Shown here piece after piece: positions 1 to 11,900 of a stretch of DNA of 64,000 nucleotides. How positions within the stretch are numbered: the first letter of the stretch is position 1; each line of letters begins with the position of its first letter. Source of the DNA: Tubulanus polymorphus. Its lineage: Eukaryota > Nemertea > Palaeonemertea > Tubulaniformes > Tubulanidae. A program made the translations under genes and the position numbers. The DNA lies in assembly GCF_964204645.1 (NCBI RefSeq), contig NC_134029.1, forward strand, positions 22,462,450-22,526,449, given 5' to 3'. Below the pieces are notes generated by a model. The model was not told the DNA's origin. It was given only the letters and a program-made list of their open reading frames with translations, and did no database searches.

Positions 1-2482
1 GTACTCAGGACTCGCTGATGACTAAAGGTAGATTCAATAGTCTGGGATAAGCGGGTCGTACGGGGACCTGTTGAAGCAGCAGCAGCAGCAGCAGTGATGG
101 CGGCAGCTGATGAATCATACCTCTGCATTATTATTACAAGACGAAACCGACATCAGCGACGGCGGGACAGTCGCTGATTCGAGTTTATTGAAGGAAATAT
201 CAGAGGAGCATTAATTGGGTACTTGGAAGATAGCAATCTTTGAATGGGTAAAGTGGTGGAAAAAGGGACCAGTGGAATTCTCAACGACGGAATGAAAGCT
301 GAATTCGGCCGCGCTATGATGTTCTAATGAAACGAGCAAGAAGAAACCTGTTGCTTGATCATCGACTACTAAGCTGTGACTCAGACGGCGGATAATCTTG
401 ATTCAGGTTGACGTCTGACTGTTTTTAGTCGCACAGACAGGAGCAGACGGGGCGTTCTTCATGCACTAACACTACTGCATCTAATCTACTGCTATCATCA
501 ACACCATCTTCATCCAAACCATTTTTCCTTTTCTATCATCATCTCGGTGAAAATCTCTTCTTCACAAAATTTTTCATTTATTCACGAAATTTCTTTCTTT
601 TACATCCAAATATTGTCTCGATAATTCATTCACGCGTGACAGGGAGATATTCCTCGGGGAATGAAAATACTGCAAATCATTGAAATTCCGGTATATCTGC
701 GCGTGCACAAACGCGCCACCGCTGTCGAGGTTTTGCGTATTTTCATTCCCGAATAATTTTCATATGCGTAAAATCATAAGGAATTCGCCCCGAGTGGAAG
801 GATAGGCGTTGAACGCTATTACGTGTGGACTAAGTAACCAATCAGCTCGATGTGGCAAAGTACTTGTAATTTACAGTGGAACTTCATGATGGATAACAGA
901 AACATGTATTCAAATGAACGATGCGGTAAGGACGAATCGTGAGGACTTTTTAAGGTCCCGAAATGTTACTTATCTATACTCGCCTTTCGAATTATGTTAA
1001 ATGTGTTAATTAGGGCGCCAGTTCTAGAGTGGCTGCGTTAAAAGACTTTTTACTGCTTTCGCATTTATTTCTACTTCTTTCCGTCATTTGCATGTTGCAG
1101 CTCGGTATTTTAATGTATTTAGATTGGTTGTATATCGGTGACACGCGTCGCGGTTGTTGCTGTTTAATGAACTCGTTCAGTAAAGCAGAATTCTGCGCTA
1201 ATTGATTTATCCGAGATACGAGCCGGGTTTATTTTGTGACAGATTTTTAAGGCGGGGTAATTAATTTAATTATCTATAATTGATGAAGGTGGCAGTTTTT
1301 CTGCGGGAGACCGGCCGAGCAGCGTGGCGGCAATGAGTGTAGACAGCAAGAAAGCAGCATTACCTGCAAGATTTATTGATATTGGTCTGGGCCGGGGAGG
1401 TTTATGACTGTGATTCGCTGTCTAGAGTCAGACTCACTAATCACTGAACCTGTCTGACTATGTCTGGTCGCGCTGTGCTGATAAGACACGGCATTCTTTC
1501 ACCCGGTACGTGGGGACCTGCGCTGACTAATTAATGTGGCCTTCAAAACTTCCATGCGACTGGCACAGTTCGCGCGCGGCGCGTATTGCCGGCACGAATA
1601 AGCCATTTACACCCGGTAAAACATGAATAATTCGTGAAATCATGAATATATCTGTGACCGCACTTTTTTTCGCGTTCCCCGAAGAATCGGGTATCCGGTT
1701 ACTGGCGGGTTGATTCCCGATTCGTCATGTGATGAGTAAACGCCGCAATAAAATGATCAACTACGACATGTTCGGCGCCCACCGTGGCGAACGTGTCGGA
1801 TTTCACACCACCTTCAAACCCGCTATGACACTGATAATGTCATAGGGAATTTCACCGGAAAATCTCCGAGCGTTTCGAATTTCCGTGAAGCTCACTGATA
1901 TACAGTAGCGGAATTCGATAATATAGTGGTGTTTCGGTATTGGTGCTAATTGCAGTTTTCACGTGTCCAGCTGCCGTAAAAAGCCCCGTTTAGTCGCAGT
2001 GTGACATGAAGTAGCAGTAAACAGTGCCATTACTCAGAACCTATACGGTATTCAAGTGGTTGCAAAGTTAAGTGGTTTCTCGTGATTAGCCGTTGTATGC
2101 GGACATTCAACAAATGACACGGCATCGCTATGATACCAACAGGTCTCGAGGACAGTCTGTGATATCACCATCAGGACACAACTGCCGAGACTATTTCCAG
2201 TGCAAAACTATAGACAATCCCGCACTCAAATAGAAAAACGATTCCAAAAAGGTTTTATTTCATTAAAGATTTATTCTAAACGTTTCTGCTTTAAACGAAT
2301 CTTCAGGAATACAGATACAAAGCCGAAACACTAGAAATGAATCATTTACGAACGGAAACCTTTTCAGACCCGTTTTTCCTTTCTGAATGAGGAATTTACT
2401 ATATTATCTTTATCACGGACAGAGTGTTTCATCAACGGTTTACTGAATTCTGAGCCTTCTTTCGCTTGATTCGAATGCTGTA
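1..2482. other. Upstream non-coding DNA
   Basis: No exon or conserved reading frame could be supported here. It holds a short (GCA)6 run at 76-93 and otherwise unique-looking sequence. It may include the promoter and 5' UTR of the APBB gene, but no initiator or TATA context stands out. Confidence 0.5.
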
Positions 2483-2525
2483 ATGGTCAACATGAGGGAT
2501 TTTTTACTTCAAAGATCGAAGACAG
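2483..2525 (+). CDS. APBB: Candidate first coding exon of APBB/Fe65
   Basis: The exon beginning at 8176 has no in-frame ATG near its start and needs a preceding exon that ends with one base of a codon. Here an ATG (context gtaATGG) opens 14 codons (MVNMRDFLLQRSKT) plus one G, followed by a good donor, ACAG|GTACGA. The G joined to the AC at 8176 gives Asp, so the phase fits exactly. The peptide resembles nothing I recognise, and other phase-1 donors could exist in the preceding 8 kb. This is a phase-compatible candidate only. Confidence 0.33.
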
Positions 2526-5210
2526 GTACGATTTTAACAGAAATATTTACTCCTTTTCAGAACTATCTTACTATATAGAAGAATTCATTGTTTTGATTTA
2601 TAAAACTCGGTAGTCATTTAGACGTAGGATCGGGTGTATAGCGATAATGATTTGTGACGTTATTACATCGCCGAGGCATTGTTTATAGCGAGATCTAAGC
2701 TGTGGATTTGATGTCGGCGTTATTACAGTCTTAGTCGCGTTCCTGACCCGGTTACTAATCTCTCGCAGCGTGTCCCTGCGTCATCGTCGTCTCCGGTCGG
2801 CGTCCATTTTTCGTCGCCCGTTTAAATTTACGAAAACCCGTTTCGACCCGCACGATCTTTCACCGCGTCGTCGTTAAACATTATTTACATTTCATTCCGC
2901 CATCTTTTCGTCGAGTTCGCTAATGAGATTTCGCGCCGTTCACCGCGGAGTATGAAACGAAACTCGTGAAATTTGTTTCTCTCCGAGAGACGGCCGTTTC
3001 TTATCGCCTGTTTAGGAACATCGCCGCGCGTTAGGTTCTATGTTATCGTTCGGTGCAGATATGGATTTTCTTCATGTCCATCAAAAACGTTGTTTCGAAA
3101 TCTTTCGCGAATGAGGCGCGCAAAAATAAAGACTTATTACACATCGAAGGAAAGATTTATTGCGGCGATTTGTTGATTGATGATATCGAATTGTTCAGTT
3201 GAGAAAGTTTCAACTCATCGATCATTTTTCAGTCGGAAATACAGGTAAATTTTGATGAATCTAGTTTTCCCGTTTTCGGATAGCGGAAAAGCTCAATCAG
3301 ACGTCTGCTCAGGCTAATTCGAGCAATCGGAACAGAAATGAACAACGAACTTATTAAAAAAGACATTTTTCAAGTCTGCAAAATAGCTGATATACATAAT
3401 CTTTAGTTGATACTAGAAAATTTCATGACTATCAAAACTAGTCCATTTATCAATTGATAAAACTTATTTAACTGCAATATTTTGCTTAAATTTTTGGGTA
3501 ATTAATACCTCATTCAGGTCTTAACTTGACCCCAAAAACCACGAACACCTTGACTGAATATCCAATATTATACCAGTTCTGTATGGATTCGAACAATTGC
3601 CAAACAGTTCTAGTGTTCAACTTGAATAAAAAGATTTTATGCTAATTCTTCAAATCAGGAGATAACTTGTATGATATCAGATGATGTCTGCAATTTTCTT
3701 CTGGGTCAACTTAAAAACTAGATGAGATATGTACCCCGGAAATTAGAAAAAAAATCGTAGAAAAAACAAGTCTCACTGATTAACAAATGGTCTGTCGAAA
3801 GTAATTTGCATATGTTAATTAAGGCAAGCGCGGGCAATTTGGAGTTATTTAGTAATGTTCGATTATTACTGACGCCGGTTTCTGTATGGCTTGACGAGGG
3901 GAAATGTTGTGAAAAATTGATGCCGACATAATCAATGCGAACTGCGGCCGCGTTCTAGTGATATCCAGACTAACTATACTCGAAGGACCTCCGACTGGCT
4001 GCAACAGTTCAACAATGTGAGCCGCGACAATCGCCATAGTAACAGGTTGTTCTTGTTTCGTTTTTTTTTCAACGAAACTGCTCGAATCTGATTGGACGAT
4101 TCGTCCTATAATTACGCAAGATTAGAACGTTGAAGTATTGTTCGGAATCGGGTTTTTTAAAGCGCGACTGAGATTTTCACGGTAAAATGCGTGAGAAGGA
4201 TTTTCAGCGAACGAATGCTCGTCGAGGTAAGTTACGAATCGCGAGGTACATGTTCCCCGTGTTTTCTTTTTTCGAAGATAAACGATATTACGTGGATAAT
4301 GCATGAAACGCCGCGGTACGAAGGGCTTTGATTTATCAGTTTCTCGATTTGCGAGATTTGTTTTGATAATATACGACCTCTTTAAACACGGAATTGATGA
4401 CGATGTTTTATGTAAATTCTATATTTGATGAGTATTTCTCCTTCATTCTTCGTCGTCGATAGATTCGTATTTTCCGAGGAAATGAGGCGATTAATTATCA
4501 TGTCATTATCCTCTATTTATCATATTTTCACATGATATTCATTACCAGCAGTATAAATATTATTCTGATAAATCTTCTGTATCGTTACGATGAATGATGA
4601 TACAGTTTATTCTGACAGTATCGAAATCTATCTTCCGAGAAACGGAAATGAATGATATTTTTAAAAACGGAATGATTTCGTCGTATCATCAGCAGATCTG
4701 TCGTGTCATCAGCAACAAGTTTTTAACTATTCTGTATTGTTTTTATTGAGACCCATTTCATTCATAAGAGGTCATTTCTATTGATTATGATGGGATCACA
4801 TTTTTATTGGGATATTGACTGATTTTCTTAATGGTGCAGCTGTGATTGCGCTGTCTGTACCCACGCCCTCCAGACTATTACCATCCGTTTACAGAGCTGA
4901 TTGTCAAGACCGTCTCTACTCAAAAGGCATTTCTATTTGACGCAAATTTAAGTTTTAACCTGACTTCAGAGACATTAAATCACCAGATTAATCCCTGCTT
5001 GAGATTTTAGATTTGATAATTTCACAAATTAGAAGTTTTTTGGACAGTTGAAAAAACCTAGTCAACCACGTTGATAAAGGTACACGGAAAATTTGTGAAA
5101 GCTTTTTAAGACTTTTTTAGAAACTGAGACTTCTGACTTCTACATTAGCGTTTGAGATAAGATTGGTTCATTCACAATCATTCCAATTCTAGGGAGGAAT
5201 ATATCACCGG

Positions 5211-5610
5211 TGGAACTGACAATCCACCATTGAGGTGGAACTGACTATCCACCATTGAGGTGGAACTGACTATCCAATATTGAGTTGGAACTGACTATCC
5301 ACCCTTGAGTTGGAACTGACTATCCACCATTGAGTTGGAACTGACTATCCACCATTGAGTTGGAACTGACTATCCACCATTGAGTTGGAACTGACTATCC
5401 ACCATTAAGGTGGAACTGACTATCCACCATTAAGGTGGAACTGACTATCCACCATTGAGGTGGAACTGACTATCCACCATTGAGGTGGAACTGACTATCC
5501 ACCATTGAGGTGGAACTGACTGTCCACCATTGAGGTGGAACTGACTATCCACCATTGAGGTGGAACTGACTATCCACCATTGAGTTGGAACTGACTATCC
5601 ACCATTGATA
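5211..5610. repeat. 25-bp minisatellite, 16 copies
   Basis: Sixteen uninterrupted 25-bp units read tggaactgactatccaccat followed by tgagg. Variants are tgagt, ttaag, and aatcc or tgtcc for tatcc. Successive starts are spaced exactly 25 bp. Where units are joined by GG, each carries a GGTGGA..TCCACC inverted repeat able to form a 6-bp stem. Variant types are clustered: gttgg joins units in the middle block and again before the last unit, and ggtgg joins elsewhere. This pattern suggests expansion in blocks. Confidence 0.97.
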
Positions 5611-7835
5611 GAACAATACAAAAGCATTTTTCTCAGTTACTATATTATTGATACATGTATTGTGTATCGCGATCCTCGTCCTCCGTATTTATGCAAGTAT
5701 GATGATAAATACCATCACCGGATACATACACCACTCCGGTACAACAATTTGCATCGATGAAATCCCTGTTCTAGATACGAGACACCGTCCATAGAATGGG
5801 TTGAAAGGAGAGACGTCGACGCAACATTTGTCATCGTTCGTTTTCTAAAAACACACATGAGACGTCGCGGTTGTGCATCATTAACGTTAAGTATATTAGA
5901 TTTCACGGGTTTACGTCGCGGTGAGCTAACTTATAGCAAAGCCATCTATATTCACTATCTGCATTGTTAAATGGAATGGATTTAGATTTGATTAATGATC
6001 GCTATTTATTATGATCGGCTACCGAAGTATCTTCGGTTTATTTCACGCGAAAGTCATCGGAATCTTATAGATTGCCGCGTTGTTGACGCGATGACACTTT
6101 CGTAATTAGTTTTCACAAAACTTGTTGAAGCCGGAAACACAGAAACGCAACTTAGATTGATCGCGAAACATCGACTTAAAACATCGAGCTGTTTTAGATT
6201 TCCTCGATCGGATCGGATTATGAATTTGTATAGCGTCTTGTAAATTGCTGATTTATCAAAGTGCTCTCAGGAAACAGGTGATGACTTGAGCTGTCCTATG
6301 AATGCCGTGAAAGAGTCGGTATCATCGGCGAGGGGTTGGGTAGGGAATTCCACACGATAGGTGCAATGCAAACGACTCCAGACGATACGATCTAACCGAG
6401 GGAAGGTTGTCTGACTCGAAGAGGTTATGCATTATGATAATGTATTTCATAACTAACAGAAGAGTTTAGTTTTTTCTTTAGTTCGTAGTTTCAGTCTGAA
6501 GTCGTTGAGATAGCGCTGTATCGATGATGTACAAGTCGTATGCCAGACACGAAACAGAACCTGTCATCTTGTTGCGTTCGTCTTCCCGGATCCGATCTTT
6601 ACTTACTGTTCTAAACAAATTGTCTCGTGCTCGGCCCGTGTTTTTCCACTCGCTTCTACAACTAATAAATTAGATTTGCATCAATGATTAGTAGTTTTCC
6701 TCTGCTCGGTTACTGATGACTAGAATTCTAAGATTGGGAGTCTCTTCGGAAGGACTGTTGTCCGTAATTTTCCGCATTCTCATATCATCTCATTGCAGAG
6801 TTTTTCAACTGCTCGCGTTTCTGGTTGAGTGAAGGGTTTTATGCGATTTCCGAATCGCCAATCGAACCCGATTTAATATGATGGCAGTTTGCCGTGAAAG
6901 TGCACCGTCTCGATGTCGTATCGTCGGAGCCAACCGGTGTAGAAGATGTCCGAGTGTAATATTCTGGATCATGTCCACTATTCCGGCAGGACGGAGTGGC
7001 TCATAAATTCTGGCCATTAATAGCGCGCATACGAATTCTCATGACGGTTTTGTCAAATAATGCAATCATCTGCAAACCTAGCAGTCTCATAAATTACAGC
7101 TCGACAGACATTGCTGGGATGCACACTGATTTAAATAGCGCAGTCCTACCGGTAATGAGTATACATTCATCACAGCCGTTGTTAGCTGTCAGTTGATATG
7201 GTGCTCGCGGTCCAAGGATATTATATTTTTTTTTTCAGGAAAAAAGCGCCGTTTGATGGTTTATTTCGATAGTCTATGAATGAATGTCTCGACCATTTAT
7301 CTAAAATGCTTATTGATTCTCATTACCGACCATAAAAGCTTCGACGCTTCGCTTGTCGGAAGTAACACTTCCCGAAATTCCTCGTTATAATTATACGGCA
7401 ATCGGATTCCAACTATCGGATAAGTTATTCGTTGCACACACATGCGATTGCCTTATATTACTTCAACCCATATTTTCTTTCATACCTCGTCATAATTGCC
7501 CGCAATTTCATATATACCGCGCGCTGTAAGTAGAAATTATTACTGCAAGTAACATTTGCATAATTGGCCATGAAAATTCCAGTTGGACAGCGCTTACATG
7601 AAAAATAAAAGCTGTTATCAGTTTATCCATATGATGATTAGAATATTGGCTCGATAGGATTTAGGGTAGATACCGCGCAAATATTTCAGCCAGTCTGAGC
7701 TGTTTAAGAACATTATACCCCTCTATTGTGTTCATATGTGTTCATTTAAGTCCGGTGATTTCAAGTGTAATGGAGGGAGGTTAGTGTATAGTCTATCAAT
7801 ATATGTTCTGTTTGAGAGCCTTAATTAAATTTTTT

Positions 7836-7873
7836 GTGTTAAGCCCGAGCCTAATCCGGCTCGGGCTTAACAC
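7836..7873. repeat. Perfect 16-bp GC-rich hairpin
   Basis: The left arm gtgttaagcccgagcc (7836-7851) pairs perfectly with ggctcgggcttaacac (7858-7873) around a 6-nt loop. The flanking T and A runs extend it by about 8 bp with one mismatch. The next 100 bp repeat gccaaat/ggccga motifs, so this may be the end of a degraded foldback element. Confidence 0.8.
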
Positions 7874-8175
7874 TAAAAATTCAAACATTCACACTGGTGC
7901 CAAATGGGCCTTTGCCTGTTCGACGCAGGTCAAATTTGGCCGACCTAAACCAGGCCGGTGCCAAATTCAAGCACAGGTCAGATTATTGTGTGTGTGAATG
8001 TGAATAAGTTCTGGAAGTGACTCACTTCGCTTTGTCACAACATGTTTAGTATGGTCATGGATGTAAATACGTCCATGGTATGGTATACATGTAAATGTGC
8101 CCTCTCATTAGGACTCGCGCCAAATTTTATCCGGGCCAATTTGTTCTCACTGTTTTCGTTGTCTTGTATTTTCAG

Positions 8176-8920
8176 ACAACGAAACGTTCACCAGTTTCTC
8201 GAATCCGAACTACCAGTTGAACGAAGATGACGCCCTCAATTCGAACATCGCGTCCCCGATCACTCCAACATCCGTTCAGTATTACGAGGGACAGCTATAC
8301 GACGATATCAGTCCCGATATTCTATCCACAACTCGGACATCGTCGTCGACCACTTCGAACAACACTTCAAAACGTCGCCGAAATTATGCACAATTGGACA
8401 TTAAATCAATGGGAATAAACCTAACGGATCCCTCGTCACGACCGACGAACTGTAGCCGTACGAGATGCGGGGATCTGAAAACCCCAGATAGTGTGTGTTC
8501 CATAGATAGTCAGCGATCGGATGACGACTCATTACCATATGCGGATGATAGCTCATTAGCATATGCAGATGAGAGTGCCAGCGATCGCCAGACGGTTGAG
8601 TGTTCGAACAATCAGGAGACCGACGATGACCTCGATTGTAATAGTCTTACTCCATCCTATGCAGAAACGAAATCTGGGTTCTTGGGATATTACGCGAGTC
8701 TGGAAAAATCTCTGAAAGCCGCCGAGACGGAGCGCCATCGCGAGGCCGTTAGTACGGACGAATCGGAAGGTGAAGATGACGAAGACGTAGATGATGATGA
8801 TGATGAAGATGAGGTGGAAGAGCAAGAAAAAGAAGAGCGGGCTGATGAACGAACTCGATTGTTGCCTCCCGAAACAAACGTGAATCAGACAGATACGGAT
8901 AAATCCAATAATCCAGAAAG
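8176..8920 (+). CDS. APBB: APBB exon: N-terminal and acidic region
   Basis: The acceptor is ttttcag at 8175 and the donor AG|GTGGGC at 8920. The frame opens with two bases of a split codon and then NETFTSFSNPNYQLNEDDA. There is no ATG until KSMGINL (about 8407), so translation must begin upstream. The exon carries a basic KRRRNYAQLDIKSMG segment similar to APBB2, duplicated PYADDSSLAYADE acidic/aromatic motifs, the FLGYYASLE motif, and a long Asp/Glu stretch encoded partly by a GAT run. Confidence 0.9.
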
Positions 8921-11900
8921 GTGGGCATCAATTCACTTTTCAAAACAATTTCCTTATTATTTGAAATACTATGAATTAAAGTCTTGCCGAAATACAAAAA
9001 TTAACTATAAACAGAAAATAAATATTCAAGCAACATTAAGATGGGTTCACCAGTGAAACAAAGTCATCTCATTATCGTAGTGATAATTCTTACGCAACCT
9101 TAATAATGATAATGATAATGATAATGATGTAATTGTTAAATGAAAAACCTCGTTCCACCGCTTGCTTACTACCTTTATCATCATAGTCCATACCGGTTTC
9201 AGCTATTTTTCTATCATTACCTAGATTGTGATGCCTATTCTGTACTTCTGAGATATTGTAGATAGTTTTCCTTATAGCTTTCGCTTATTGGTGAATTCCA
9301 TGTTTGATGCTTTGATAGCAGTCTCGTGTATGTTGCTTAGCCGTATATCTGATGAGTTTATTAGATTGAACTAGGAGGCTTTGGTGGTTGTTTATTTTAT
9401 GCTTTTTGTAGAAGGTTATCAATTTCCACTCAATTAAACAAGTTATTGTATGAAATCCATGAACGGAAATTTCCAACTATGTACTTACTTTCGATTTCAA
9501 ACCCTCTGTAAGGGAAAGCAAATAAATAACTGTAGAAATGAATGAGGAATATTGACAGGTGCTGGCATCTTTCATTATTGATGAAAACTAATTACCAATT
9601 ACATCAATACACCACGGTGCAGTGTACTAGCAAAGTCCACAATGTTTACACAGCACTGAAAGGGTTAATATGATTATAGGTTATAGCTTAAAACCAAATG
9701 TCAGCTTTTTGATGAAATGTACTTTATTTTTGAGTGGAGATTGTACGGTTTCTATAATTTCTATACTCTACACAAACTTACACTGACACAAGCGCATATC
9801 ACTGTGTTCCTTGGTCGTCTCCAATAGCTACTGCTTCACTCTTGCATTGTTGCTCCACTTTTGGTGTTACAGTTTCTCGGACAAAACAAAGTGTATTAAT
9901 TCTCCCGACTCCAATGATAGTGGTATCCAGGCTGACCACCAGGGGGAGCAGCGCGAACTAAGCAGCCATGATCTCTACCAACTGTCGTTGAAGTCCGCAT
10001 CGACGGCCAAGGTGAAATTGCGCAACCCGGCGAAGACTGCGACCAACAACAGCAACAAAACAAGTCCAACTGAAGATAATAATTCTGCTGAGGTAAGATT
10101 CAAGTGTTTTGTATAATAATTAGCTCATTATTAGTCTGTCAGTACAAGACAATGATCTATCACTATCGTACATATCTGTTGATGATTTTCAAATTGAATA
10201 TTGAAATGACTTTTTAGATTAAATTTTCTAAATCGATATGTGTTGTTTATATTGCTCTGGTGAGGCAGCAGCAATAGAGGCTTTACGTGTGTGTATATCA
10301 GTCTTCCATCGGTATTCCTGATATTAATCGCAACTTCTTTGAAGATCAAAACATTTTGCACTGTTTACTATTGACAGTATTCTTTACATCCACAATGTTT
10401 TCTTACTCGATATTGGCATCGGTATGCGGATCATCGTGCTTTAGGAATTCCACTTGACTCTTTGATGCCACTTCGTCGGCTTGGCCAAGGTCATTCACCA
10501 TTTTTAATACATATTGAGCCCTTTTATAGGTGTACTCCATTAGAACCGTGGAATTTTAGTGGACATATCAATATTATACATTGTTCTGAGGGTTAGTAAC
10601 GAATTTACAAACTATCGAAGTCAATTCAAATGAATATTATTAAATTGATTTCACTTGGTTCATACAGACCAGGTATGATATGTTTATCTGGCGTATTCTA
10701 GGAATTTGTACAGATGTCTACGCATGTTCAGTCAAGTCGATGCTGATGAACACGTTTGGTTGAAATATAGGTTGTTTTTATCCCGACGTAGAGTAAGAGA
10801 GCTACTGATGCACTCTTGAGATACTAAAAGCCTCCCTGAATACGAAATGATCTCATGAATTGTGGTGCTGTAGGAAAAGTGACAGAAATTGATACAGAGA
10901 TTGAGAGTTGGTATATGTTTTGCTCTCTTGTAATAAGATGGTTTGGACAGTTTATGGATGTAGACAGTGTTTATCCATTGGAAGCATCCAGGACGTTAGC
11001 ACCTGAAATGGAAACCTTTTCACAATCTGATGGCAAATTGTGATGCATTTCTGTATTCAATGAAAGGAGGCTATCGGTTGCATGGCTTTGAATACGAATG
11101 AATCACGAACGAACCTGCGTTGGGTTCTGGATGCAAGACATCAAACGGAATAATCTAATCCAGCTAAATTGATCAGGACAGTGCAACAAGGTTCATAGAA
11201 CCCACAAATATTATTATGTTGAATATCATCATTTGATTCATCAGACTCAGTTAATACGGAAAGCCTCTCGGCTGCTAGGGTGTAATTACCACCAGTTGTA
11301 CAACTGTCTAGACTTTACACATAGTCTATAAATATTGAGATAACTCATCTTACAATGGAGCTTTACTGAATTATATTGAAGCGTTACTTCATGCTGAAAC
11401 AACCTTCTGCTATTTCATACTTCTTCAATAAACAGCACTGCCAGCTCTACATCTGAATGTGGGTTATCGTTATATTGGCCCATATGGTTCAATCGTCTTA
11501 ACTCTGGAGTTTTCTTATCCTGGTGGTTTCGGAATGTATTCACTATAGAGGCACTAGGAGTTCATAACATGGTTCTAATTTGTCAGCTGTAATTGTGCTG
11601 ATGAACGACAATTGATGGATAGATTTAGAAAGCGAATTGCTGACGCTCCGTATTTCAAGCGCGAAAGGATTTTTATTATGTATTTTTGTCGATGACTTAT
11701 TTGGTCGGGGATGAATTGGATACGTATCAGTTTTGCCGTTGTTCAGTATCAGTTCTGGTATCTGTGGTCTAGTATGAACCAATTGGATGATCACAGCGAA
11801 TGTTTAAATTACACTTGAGATTTGAGATAAGTATCTGTATGCAATATAAGCGATACATATCATGATGCTGCAACTATGAAGGAAAGCTGTTCTGGATTCA

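Larger units (their letters stand above)
2526..8175 (+). other. Candidate intron 1 / 5' region of APBB
   Basis: No coding exon was recognised. The segment holds the 25-bp minisatellite at 5211-5610 and the GC-rich hairpin at 7836-7873. It ends with the pyrimidine-rich acceptor ttgtattttcag at 8175. If the first exon at 2483 is wrong, this is simply upstream DNA. Confidence 0.4.

Noticed and set aside
8749-8997. His-rich - strand open frame opposite the acidic APBB exon
   Set aside because: Shadow of the Asp/Glu-coding GAT/GAA run on the + strand.
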